This document shows positions 42,437 to 50,210 of a stretch of 64,000 nucleotides of DNA, in pieces (position 1 is the stretch's first letter; the number at the start of each line of letters is the position of its first letter). The translations under genes were made by a program, and so were the position numbers. Below the pieces are notes generated by a model that was not told the origin of the DNA, ran no database searches, and saw only the letters and a list, made by a program, of their open reading frames with translations. Source of the DNA: Actinomadura chibensis NBRC 106107 (lineage in GTDB: Bacteria; Actinomycetota; Actinomycetes; Streptosporangiales; Streptosporangiaceae); the NCBI RefSeq assembly GCF_001552135.1, contig NZ_BCQP01000056.1, forward strand, positions 24,385 to 88,384, given 5' to 3'.

Positions 42437-44374
42437 ATGACTCTCGTTCTCGTTCTGTCCGACGAGTCTTCTATTTATATGTCATGCGATTACATGTACA
42501 CCGACCATTTTACTGGTCGAGAACTTGAGACGGATGCGCAGAAATTGGTACGACTGCTGAGGCCTGGTTGGAATGCACTAGTCGGATTCACGGGGCTCGG
42601 CTACATCGAGGGAAAGCCGACTGGTTCTTGGATTGTTGAGGCTACCTCAGGGCTAACGGCCGATTCTTCCTTTGAGGAGATCCTGGATTCCCTTCTAGAG
42701 GCCGATGACTATATTAGGTCTGTACGTCAAGGAGATCTAGGCAATCACAGTTTTATAGTAGCCTCGATTCGAGGTAGTCAAGCGCTTATCGGCTTAGTGT
42801 CTAATATATATGAAATTCGTCGTGGTCAGCTTGTTAAAGCTCAAGCAAGCGAGCTAAAAGTCTCGTTTACAAAACCAGGTGTGCCATGGCTATTTCCTTT
42901 GGGGGACCTAACGAGCTTGAAGGGAGCATTGCTAGAGAAATACAACGCGCGAAAATCTCAACTTGAGCTGATGGTGCGCTTGAAGGCCGACACCTCCAAC
43001 GTTCTATCGAAATTGAGCGCCCTTAACGCGGAGATCGGAGAGAAAACACGCAGTGTTAGTGAGGGCTGTCACGTTGCCTTCCTGAAAGCCGATGGTACTG
43101 GTGGCAGCCAGCCCTTTTACACAGATCAACAAACCGGAAGCCACGTATCAGCCGAGTTTGAAAAGCTGCTTGCTGACGCTGGACTGCGGCTTAATCCAGC
43201 GAAAGACTCCTCGGGAAATCCGGTTCCGATTAAGATGATTTCTTCGTCATTTGTTGCAGTGGGAGATGACCACAGGTATCACCGCAATCAACTTAGACTC
43301 CATCCGACTGACTCAAATGCATGGAACAATTATGGTAGCTTTTTGCTATCACAGGGGCAGAGGGTTGCCGCTGAGTCGGCTTACAGGAAGGCCATAGAGT
43401 GTGACAGCAACAATGCCGTGCCACTGGCCAATCTGGCGAAGCTGTACTGGCAGCATTTGAGAAATCCAGAGCAAGCAAATCTGTTTTACCTTGCCTCCCT
43501 GAGAACTTTTGACGATAGTCCTCCGTCGACTTGGATAGTTTCGGACTATGCATGCTTTCTTGACGAATGTATGAATGACTATCGCGGGGCGGAAAAGTAT
43601 CATAGTATTGCGGCGGCCGACCATCAATTTCCGCTTGCAATGGCACGCAAGGCGGCGTTTCTTTTTCATAAAATGGGTAAAATTGGTGAGGCGCGAGATC
43701 TAATGTCTCGTGCAACCAAGAAGGGCGATTCAGACTATCATATTCTTTTGCTCTCTAGTGAGCTTGACTTGCTCGCAAATGAGAGTATCGGTTCAGCGCT
43801 GGAAAAGGCAGCTCGCGCCGTGGCGCTTGCCCCCGGCGAAGGTGAAGTGCGGTTGTATTACGCAGATCTCTTGCTGATCAGCGGGGACCACTATTCTGCC
43901 CTGCACTATTATAGAAGGTCCATGAAGGAACTCCGGAAATCTCCCTTGAGGATTGCCAACTATGGGGCCGGGCTCCTTGAAGCGAACAAAACTGATCTCG
44001 CGCTCAAGGTGCTCAATCGGGCCCATGGCGAGTTTCCTGAATCAATTGAGATCTCAATGAATCTCGGTGCGGCACTTTTCGTGGCGGGACGAGTCGAGGC
44101 CGCGCGGAATAGGTTGGATTCGATCTCGCAGGAAGACCTTGATCCCAAGCTGGAATTGGAATTGATACTACTAAAGATTGTTATTCATGACCGTCTTGAG
44201 TCAGCGCTCCGATCTCGCCTGGATGAACTTCGGAGACTTAAAACGCGCATACACCCCGGCATGGTCGCGCGCATACTCCGGAGCGAGAACTGTCGGATTC
44301 GTGGAAACCTGAGAGAAATGATAGAGGTCGTGGTAAATGAAGTGGCATGGCCGAGAGACTCTACAGTGTTGTAG
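42437..44374 (+). CDS. Predicted Ntn-hydrolase (proteasome-subunit-like) domain fused to TPRs
   Basis: 645 aa. The N-terminal 210 residues read like a self-activating Ntn-hydrolase. If Met1 is removed the new N-terminus is Thr1, with Asp17 (SCD) and Lys35 (DAQKL), close to the Thr1/Asp17/Lys33 set of HslV and proteasome beta subunits; VGFTGLGY fits the following strand. Residues about 285-600 form several tetratricopeptide repeats (NAWNNYGSFLLSQGQRVAAE, AYRKAIECDSNNAVPLANLA). No signal peptide. Base composition is near 50% GC with A/T-ending codons, far below its neighbours, so it arrived separately. Hydrolytic activity and target are predictions. Confidence 0.7.
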   Translation: MTLVLVLSDESSIYMSCDYMYTDHFTGRELETDAQKLVRLLRPGWNALVGFTGLGYIEGKPTGSWIVEATSGLTADSSFEEILDSLLEADDYIRSVRQGDLGNHSFIVASIRGSQALIGLVSNIYEIRRGQLVKAQASELKVSFTKPGVPWLFPLGDLTSLKGALLEKYNARKSQLELMVRLKADTSNVLSKLSALNAEIGEKTRSVSEGCHVAFLKADGTGGSQPFYTDQQTGSHVSAEFEKLLADAGLRLNPAKDSSGNPVPIKMISSSFVAVGDDHRYHRNQLRLHPTDSNAWNNYGSFLLSQGQRVAAESAYRKAIECDSNNAVPLANLAKLYWQHLRNPEQANLFYLASLRTFDDSPPSTWIVSDYACFLDECMNDYRGAEKYHSIAAADHQFPLAMARKAAFLFHKMGKIGEARDLMSRATKKGDSDYHILLLSSELDLLANESIGSALEKAARAVALAPGEGEVRLYYADLLLISGDHYSALHYYRRSMKELRKSPLRIANYGAGLLEANKTDLALKVLNRAHGEFPESIEISMNLGAALFVAGRVEAARNRLDSISQEDLDPKLELELILLKIVIHDRLESALRSRLDELRRLKTRIHPGMVARILRSENCRIRGNLREMIEVVVNEVAWPRDSTVL

Positions 44375-44464
44375 AGGTGCGGCTGGACGTCGTGGAAGAT
44401 CGATAAAGCGCAGTGGGGGAAGGGCTTAAGGAGATGCCGCCCATTAGTTAATGACGACCTGGGT

Positions 44465-45106
44465 TTAGGTGGGTCGGTGGTGGCCAAGGAGGGGGACGCG
44501 GCCTATGGGGTGCCAGTCCCACAGGCGTTCGGGGCCCTGTTGGAGGACCAGGTACAAGGCGTCGATGGTAATTGCGCGAGCGGGTAGTTCTTGACCGAGG
44601 ACGGTGATGAGGGGTTCGGCGGGTTGCTCTGCTTCGCTGTAGGCGAGCGTCATGTGCGGGATCCAGCGGCTGGGACCTTCGGTGTGGCCTTTACAGCCGG
44701 TCACTTTGAGTGTCGCCGTCTGAATGGCCTTGCTGATCTTGATCAGAGAGCCTGTGGGATGGACCGCAAGGGAGATTGCCTCGGGGTGGTAGAGGACGCG
44801 GCTGAGTGTCACCTCGGTAGGAGGGATTTCGGCGAGCAGCCCGGATGCGGTGCCGAGCATCTCCTGTTGCTGCTCGTCGGTGATCTCACTTGTGGGTCCG
44901 ACCACAAGGGTGGTGACATGGAGCCATTGCAGTGGGGTCATGTGCAGGCCGGGGAAGTTGGAGAGTCGCTTCTGAGTGGCTTCGGCGAGGTCTTGGGCTT
45001 CCGGCTGGTCGCCTAGGAGGATGTGCCAATAGATCGTGCCTTGGCCGGGGTCCGGTTCGTTGCGGTTCTGCCAACGGTCGATCATTCGCGTGGGCAGAGG
45101 GCTCAC
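44465..45106 (-). CDS. 2H phosphoesterase (2'-5' RNA ligase-like)
   Basis: 213 aa with the two HxTx motifs of the 2H superfamily: LHVTT near residue 63 and PHMTL near residue 150. Members hydrolyse 2',3'-cyclic phosphates or 2'-5' linkages in nucleotides or RNA. N-terminal start could be the ATG at 45106 or the next Met (MIDRWQ). It is convergent with the Ntn-TPR gene and follows the flavoprotein on the same strand. Cargo of the element; role unknown. Confidence 0.8.
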   Translation of the reverse strand: MSPLPTRMIDRWQNRNEPDPGQGTIYWHILLGDQPEAQDLAEATQKRLSNFPGLHMTPLQWLHVTTLVVGPTSEITDEQQQEMLGTASGLLAEIPPTEVTLSRVLYHPEAISLAVHPTGSLIKISKAIQTATLKVTGCKGHTEGPSRWIPHMTLAYSEAEQPAEPLITVLGQELPARAITIDALYLVLQQGPERLWDWHPIGRVPLLGHHRPT

Positions 45107-45143
45107 GACATCTCCAGGGCGGAATCGTTATTCGGTGTGACGG

Positions 45144-45695
45144 CTAGATGCCGTGGCGACGTTCGGCCTCGTCTAGGGCTTGGGGCCATGGGTAAGCATC
45201 GCGGCGAGTTTCGCCGGTTCCGGGGGCGTGGGGTTCGAATTCGCTGGGGCCTAGGAGGATGCGGACGCCTTCGTCGCGGAGGGTGGTGATGCTCTTCCGA
45301 AAGGCGCTGCGGTTCGCTAGGGCGGTGTTGACGAAGGGGAGGACTGTTGTGGGGATTCCTAGGGTTGGGGCTTCGGCGAGGATGCCTAGGGCGTAGGTGT
45401 CGCTGATGCCGTTGGCCCATTTGTTGATTGTGTTGTAGGTGGCTGGGGCGACGATGATGGCGTCGGCTTTGGGGGAGCGGGGTTGGCCTGGTTTGCGGTA
45501 TTCGCTGCGGACGGGGTGGCCGGTTTGGGCTTCCAGGGCTTGAGTGTCGATGAAGCCCAGGGCTGAGGGGGTGGCGATGAGTTGGACGTCCCAGCCTCGT
45601 TTGTGGGCGAGGGTGACGAGTTTTCCGACGTCGCTGGCGGGGCCTGCTGCGCACACGATGACGTAGAGGACTTTGCGGCGGTCGGTCTCGGTCAC
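45144..45695 (-). CDS. Flavoprotein (phosphopantothenoylcysteine-decarboxylase fold)
   Basis: 183 aa of the homo-oligomeric flavin-containing Cys decarboxylase fold: VIVCAAGPASDVGKLVTLA, PATYNTINKWANGISDTYAL and the downstream LPFVNTALANR. The family binds FMN. Members in actinomycete elements are of unknown function. GTG start overlaps the regulator's stop as GTGA, so it is co-expressed with it. Confidence 0.82.
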   Translation of the reverse strand: MTETDRRKVLYVIVCAAGPASDVGKLVTLAHKRGWDVQLIATPSALGFIDTQALEAQTGHPVRSEYRKPGQPRSPKADAIIVAPATYNTINKWANGISDTYALGILAEAPTLGIPTTVLPFVNTALANRSAFRKSITTLRDEGVRILLGPSEFEPHAPGTGETRRDAYPWPQALDEAERRHGI

Positions 45696-47161
45696 AGGCG
45701 CACCCCGATGTTTGCGGTGAAGTCTCTGAGCTGCCGTTTGATGCTAGGCGGGGCTGTGGCCATGAGGTCGCGCAGCGTGCGGTGTACGGCGGGGCGGGCT
45801 GAGATTTCTTCGGGGGCTAGCTGGTGGGCGAAGCGGAGGACGTCGTACGCCTTGTCGTGCTTGCCCCACTGGGTGAGGGCGCGTGAGGTGTCGATGAGGA
45901 GCGTTGCTTTGCGCTCGGTGAGGGGGATGCGGTCCAGGTCGATGTGGCGGGCTTCCTGGATGGCGGCTCCGGCGTCGCCGAGTTGAAGGGCGATGTTCAC
46001 GCGGTGGAGTTGGACGTTGGTGGGGCCGAATGCGGTCCAGCGGTGGTTGAAGTCTCCGCCTAGTTTGCGGCCTGCGGCTTCGGCCTCGTCCAAGAGGGTG
46101 GCGGCGGTGTGGCGGTCGGTTCGGTGTCCGGCGGCGACGGCTCCGCGTAGGAGGAGCGCGCCGTACACGGATAGGAAGGCGGGGGAGCGTTCCTCGGTGT
46201 CGTGGTCGATGCGTTCGGCGTAGGTGCTGGCGGTCTGGGCGGCTGCGCCGTGGTGGCCGTCGTTCATCAGGGCGTGGGTGATGATGCGGGCGCTTGATCC
46301 GATGATCGTGAGGTCTTGGCTGTTACGGGCGGCGTGCATGCTGCGGTCGGCGGCGACCCACGCAAGACCTTCTTCGTCCAGCTTGAGCAGGATGCTTGCG
46401 GCGACGTGGTGGGCCTCGGCCGAGAGTGCTTCGGCTTTGAGGCGGGTGTCTCCCTCGTAGGTGGTGCATGCGGTACGCAGGTCGGCCAGGAGTCGGGGCA
46501 GGGACTTGATAACGGTGGAGTACCGGCAGTCTTGATAGTTCCGCTTGGCGGCGGCCACGGCGTTGGCCAGGCGGGTCATGCTAAGCGTGGAGGGGCCGGG
46601 GTCACTGCTGATGCCGGGGTATCCGGCCAGCGCGGCGGCGAATGCCTCGACGCCTTCCAGGGGTGCGCCGTCTGTGGGTAGGTCGGCGAAGATGGCGCTG
46701 AACAGGCTGGCTCCGGCGAGCTTGGTGAAGGTCCTGCGACGCACCGGGTCCCCTTCCTGGACGTCGGGATCTACGTCCAGGGAACCCAGCGATGCGGCGG
46801 GAGCCAACCCCGCGGGCTCATCCCGCGGTGTGATGACGCTCGTGTTCGCGGTGGTCGGCGGGGCGGAGTTGGGCGCTAAGCCGAGGGTCATGCGGGCGGT
46901 GTCGGGCATGTGGAGGCCGTCGGCGATGCGCTCGAAGACGTCCAGGGTGGTGACCTGGGCGCCGCCCTTCTTCATGGTTTCGCTGACCTTGCCCTGTGAC
47001 ATGCCGCAGGCGATGCCGATGCGGGTTTGGCTGGCTCCGGCATATCGCTGCACGAGGTGGAAGACGGTGCGGATGTCGCGGGAGGTCAGGGCATCGATCA
47101 TCTGTGGGTGTTCCCACAGGGATGCGGGGATGGTGATCGGGTCTGTGGCCCGTCCCGGCAT
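45692..47161 (-). CDS. XRE-type helix-turn-helix regulator with TPR-like C-terminal domain
   Basis: 489 aa. A helix-turn-helix at about 31-60 (YAGASQTRIGIACGMSQGKV) is followed by a linker and a long helical TPR-like domain. This matches large XRE regulators seen next to flavoprotein genes in actinomycete elements. Start ATG at 47161 with GGAGGGAG upstream. The downstream flavoprotein gene is coupled. It probably controls the cargo operon. Confidence 0.8.
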   Translation of the reverse strand: MPGRATDPITIPASLWEHPQMIDALTSRDIRTVFHLVQRYAGASQTRIGIACGMSQGKVSETMKKGGAQVTTLDVFERIADGLHMPDTARMTLGLAPNSAPPTTANTSVITPRDEPAGLAPAASLGSLDVDPDVQEGDPVRRRTFTKLAGASLFSAIFADLPTDGAPLEGVEAFAAALAGYPGISSDPGPSTLSMTRLANAVAAAKRNYQDCRYSTVIKSLPRLLADLRTACTTYEGDTRLKAEALSAEAHHVAASILLKLDEEGLAWVAADRSMHAARNSQDLTIIGSSARIITHALMNDGHHGAAAQTASTYAERIDHDTEERSPAFLSVYGALLLRGAVAAGHRTDRHTAATLLDEAEAAGRKLGGDFNHRWTAFGPTNVQLHRVNIALQLGDAGAAIQEARHIDLDRIPLTERKATLLIDTSRALTQWGKHDKAYDVLRFAHQLAPEEISARPAVHRTLRDLMATAPPSIKRQLRDFTANIGVRL

Positions 47162-47265
47162 CAGGGGCTCCCTCCGGTGTGGCTGACCATTGCTGAGCGT
47201 ATATCCCGTGGCTGGATATCGCCGCTGGATGGGAGGTCGGCGGGGTTTCGCCGATCGTGGTCGGC

Positions 47266-47445
47266 ATGACGCAGCAGCAGCGAGCAAAGGGTGACGCGGA
47301 CTGCCGGTCGTGCGCGGGGCGTGGGTGGAAGTTCGCCCATCCCCGGCGGGCGGTCCTGGTGGGGATGCCCGGTGGTGGCGGGTCGCAGGTGCGGCGGGTG
47401 CCGTGCCGGTCCTGCTCACCAGTGGACGCGGTGCGGGCGGCGTAA
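47266..47445 (+). CDS. Small CxxC zinc-binding-like protein
   Basis: 59 aa with CRSCAGRGWKF and VPCRSC, the spacing of a DnaJ-type treble of CxxC pairs. It is in the position where related elements carry similar small ORFs. Divergent from the XRE regulator. The start (47266 or 47257) is not strongly supported. Confidence 0.5.
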   Translation: MTQQQRAKGDADCRSCAGRGWKFAHPRRAVLVGMPGGGGSQVRRVPCRSCSPVDAVRAA

Positions 47446-47595
47446 CAGGCTGCGGGACCGGTGGGTGTTGCGCGGCTGGGGCTGTGCGGTCGGCTTGCGT
47501 CGGTTGACCGTGCCCCCGGGGGCTGTGGCGGCCCTGCGGAGGTCGTTGCCCTGCCGGTCCCGCTCTTCTTCTCTGTGGTGTGGGGAGTGTTCAAC

Positions 47596-48000
47596 GTGGG
47601 TGAGTCGGTGAGGCCGCGGGTGCTGGATCGTGCGTGGCGGTCTTCGGCGTTGGCGCTGGTCGGCGCGTTGGAGGCGCGTGGGCTGGTGGCCGAGGTGTGG
47701 GGGCATGGTGCGGTGCGGGCTCGTAACCCGGCCGGGGAACCCGACGCCGACTCGCCCAGCCAGCAGGGCGGCCAGGTGATGGGGCCCGCGCTGGGGCAGG
47801 AGGTGGTGTGCCGTCACCGTGAGGGCGTGTTGTGGTGGTGGTGGGTGTGGCCAGGGCTGACCCGTCAGTGTCCGCCGGACTTGGAACCGTTGTGCCCGGT
47901 GACCGACCCGGAGGCGGCGGCGGACCGGATCGCGCGGGTGGTCGCCGTGCCGTTCGCCAACTCGCCGGTGGAGCAGGTCGCCTCGGGTGGGCGGGGGTGA
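47596..48000 (+). CDS. Hypothetical protein of the AICE
   Basis: 134 aa from the GTG at 47596 (GGGGAG 8 bases upstream); longer starts are possible. Contains a Trp-rich segment GVLWWWWVWPGLTRQCPP. Overlaps the next gene by one codon's bases (TGATG). No family recognised. Confidence 0.55.
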   Translation: MGESVRPRVLDRAWRSSALALVGALEARGLVAEVWGHGAVRARNPAGEPDADSPSQQGGQVMGPALGQEVVCRHREGVLWWWWVWPGLTRQCPPDLEPLCPVTDPEAAADRIARVVAVPFANSPVEQVASGGRG

Positions 48001-48212
48001 TGGGGGTGTCGTGGACGCCTTCGGTGGAGGAGATGGCGCGGCGGCCGGTGGCCGAGCAGATCGAGCGTGAGTTCTCCGGGGTGGTGGCCTGGTATGGGCG
48101 TTTCACGCGGGCGTGGTGGGCGGTGGTGCCGGGTCATCGTGTCGTGTGGTTGGTGGAGGCGTCTGATCCGCGCTCGTTGCGTGAGGTGATCATGAACGCG
48201 CGGGGCCGGTGA
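48000..48212 (+). CDS. Hypothetical small protein of the AICE
   Basis: 70 aa with VVAWYGRFTRAWWAVVPGHR in the middle. It overlaps its neighbours on both sides (TGATG and GTGA), which supports translation. Similar small ORFs accompany AICE cores. Function unknown. Confidence 0.6.
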   Translation: MGVSWTPSVEEMARRPVAEQIEREFSGVVAWYGRFTRAWWAVVPGHRVVWLVEASDPRSLREVIMNARGR

Positions 48213-48691
48213 CCAGGTTGAACGACGCGCAAAGCGGAAAGGCCGGCGGCGGCGCGGGCGCGGGCGCGGGCTCGGGCGCGGGCTCGGGCGCGGGCTCGGG
48301 CGAGCATGCGGAGCACGGGGCGGCGTATGCGGAGATCGGGCTTGAGTGCCCGGTGTCGTGCCTGGGCGTGCGGACGATCGGGGACCTGGTGCAACTGCTG
48401 GCCGAGGCGGGTCGTGCGGCGGGCCTGTACGGCGTGGGCCTCGTGGGTGAGCGGTTGCATGAGCATGAGCGGGTGACGCCCGCGTGCCCGATCGCGTGCA
48501 TGGGGGTGTCGGAGCGGGTCCTTGCTCCGTTGCGGCGTGAGCTTGGTGCGACGGCGATGGTGGGGGAAGTGGTGGCGCTGCTGTTGTCGGGGGACTTGGC
48601 CGAGGTGCGGGGGATGGGTCCGCGGCGGGTCGGTGAGGTCCGGACGGCGCTGATCGCGGAGGGCTTCCCGGTGGCGGACGGGCAGTGGTGA
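48209..48691 (+). CDS. Helix-hairpin-helix-like protein with a Gly-Ala/Ser linker
   Basis: 160 aa. After 12 residues comes a low-complexity GAGAGSGAGSGAGSG stretch encoded by tandem DNA repeats (48247-48302), then two copies of a helix-rich module. The second copy, LAEVRGMGPRRVGEVRTAL, resembles the helix-hairpin-helix of the RNA polymerase alpha C-terminal domain. CPVSCLGV and CPIACMGV begin the two modules. Possibly DNA binding. GTG start overlaps the previous gene. Confidence 0.6.
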   Translation: MTRLNDAQSGKAGGGAGAGAGSGAGSGAGSGEHAEHGAAYAEIGLECPVSCLGVRTIGDLVQLLAEAGRAAGLYGVGLVGERLHEHERVTPACPIACMGVSERVLAPLRRELGATAMVGEVVALLLSGDLAEVRGMGPRRVGEVRTALIAEGFPVADGQW

Positions 48692-48770
48692 GGTTCACCC
48701 TGCGGCCCTTGACACCCTGGCCCGGCGGGGTTGGGCCGGTTGCGGTCGTCGGTGTCGCGTGGTGGTTGCC

Positions 48771-48799
48771 GTGACGTTGGCGGATGGGGGCGCTACAGT
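48771..48799 (+). promoter_or_regulatory. Possible promoter of the gntR gene of the AICE
   Basis: GTGACG (48771-48776) and TACAGT (48794-48799) are 17 bp apart, 52 bp before the start codon. Confidence 0.4.
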
Positions 48800-48850
48800 G
48801 CCGGGAGATGCGCTTATCCGGTCGAGCGTCGCAGTAGTCAGGTGGTCGTC

Positions 48851-49588
48851 ATGTCGAGCTTGGAGTTCGAGCCTCCGAAGTATGCGCGGGTGGTGCTGGA
48901 GTTGCGGCGCCGGATCGAGAACGGCGACTACCCGCCCGGCTCGCTGCTGCCGTCGGAGTCACAGCTCGTCCGCGAGTTCGCGGTGGGGCGTACCACGGTG
49001 GTGCGAGCTTTGCAGATGCTCCAGCAGGACGGCTGGATCACCCGTGAACACGGGCGCGGCTCCTTCGTCAAAGGGCGCCCCGGCCCGGCGGGGGTGCGTG
49101 CCAGTCGGCGCGGCCTGGCGCTGCTGGACCGGCCCGAGACACAGCCGGGCGTGACGGTGGTCGATGTCGGCCAGGTCGACGCCCCGGCCGAGGTCGCCGG
49201 GCTGCTCGGTTTGGATGGCGGGTCGCGGGTGTTGGCACGGCGGGCGTTGACGGTCCGCGACGAGATCGCCTCGGACCTGGTGACGTGCTGGTTCCCTCCC
49301 GAACTGGTCTACGGCACTGATCTCGATCAGCCGGGGCCGTTGCCGGTCGGGCTGCGCGATCACCTGCGCACGGTCAAGGACCTGCGGGTGGACCACATCT
49401 CCGAGCGGCTCACCGCGCGCCTTCCGGTTGGCGATGAGGCGCGGTTGTTGCAGATCAAGAAGTCCGCTCCGGTGCTGGTGATGGTGGCGGGGATGCATGA
49501 CGCCTCAGACGTGGTGCGGTTTGTGGCCGAGGTGGTCATGCCGGGGTCGTTGCATGAGTTGGAGGACGTGTACAGCGTCCCGGACTAG
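48851..49588 (+). CDS. GntR-family regulator of the AICE (KorSA-like)
   Basis: 245 aa. N-terminal winged helix (PPKYARVVLELRRRIENGDY and FAVGRTTVVRALQML), then a UTRA domain. In pSAM2-type elements the GntR regulator KorSA represses the activator gene pra and so keeps the element integrated. Start ATG at 48851 chosen because family homology begins there. Confidence 0.85.
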   Translation: MSSLEFEPPKYARVVLELRRRIENGDYPPGSLLPSESQLVREFAVGRTTVVRALQMLQQDGWITREHGRGSFVKGRPGPAGVRASRRGLALLDRPETQPGVTVVDVGQVDAPAEVAGLLGLDGGSRVLARRALTVRDEIASDLVTCWFPPELVYGTDLDQPGPLPVGLRDHLRTVKDLRVDHISERLTARLPVGDEARLLQIKKSAPVLVMVAGMHDASDVVRFVAEVVMPGSLHELEDVYSVPD

Positions 49589-49715
49589 CGCGCGCGTTCG
49601 GGAATGTGGCGCACGTCACTCTTAGTCTGGGTTGTTCGGTCGAGTGGGCGAGGTACCCTCTACACACGCACTCGTCCGGACAAGCGGTCGGGTGAATGTT
49701 TGGAGGCGATCCGCG

Positions 49716-50123
49716 ATGGCAGTGCAGGGTCCGTTCAAGGTCGCGTTCGGGGACGTGTTCCCGTTCGGGGCGTTCATCAAGGGCGGCGTCGAGCCGGTGC
49801 GGGACTTCGACCGGTCGACGCGGGAGAACTTCGTGCAGGCGCGCGACAAGGAGTCGGGCGAACTGGTGTGGGCGGTGGAGGTGCTGGACGCTGACCCGGC
49901 GGCCAAGGGCACGTTCAAGGTCAAGCTGACCGCACCGGTTCAGCCGGTGATGCCGGAGGCTCCGGTGGGGTTTCCGTTCGTGCCGGTGGAGTTCGAGGGG
50001 CTGAGCGTGACGCCGTACGTCAACAGCCAGAACAACCGGCTGGCCTACTCGCTCAAGGCGGCGGCGATGCGCCCGGCCAACCACAAACCGCAGGGCCGGT
50101 CAGCGGGCAAGGACGCGGCCTGA
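49716..50123 (+). CDS. pra: Replication, integration and excision activator
   Basis: 135 aa. Matches the Pra-type family: MAVQGPFKVAFGDVFPFGAF, VEPVRDFDRSTRENFVQARD and VPVEFEGLSVTPYV. In pSAM2 this protein switches on rep, xis and int. GGAGG precedes the ATG by 9 bases. Placed between the GntR repressor and the transfer gene. Confidence 0.85.
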   Translation: MAVQGPFKVAFGDVFPFGAFIKGGVEPVRDFDRSTRENFVQARDKESGELVWAVEVLDADPAAKGTFKVKLTAPVQPVMPEAPVGFPFVPVEFEGLSVTPYVNSQNNRLAYSLKAAAMRPANHKPQGRSAGKDAA

Positions 50124-50210
50124 CCCAAGAAATGGTGGGGCGGCTGGAGCTGGTACCTCCGGCCGCCCCGATCTCTCCCCTGAACAGCGCAAAGAAGAGG
50201 TGTGACCATC

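Noticed and set aside
47591..48698. Minus-strand Pro/Arg-rich frames opposite the small AICE genes
   Set aside because: No domain, and the plus-strand genes overlap neatly as an operon.
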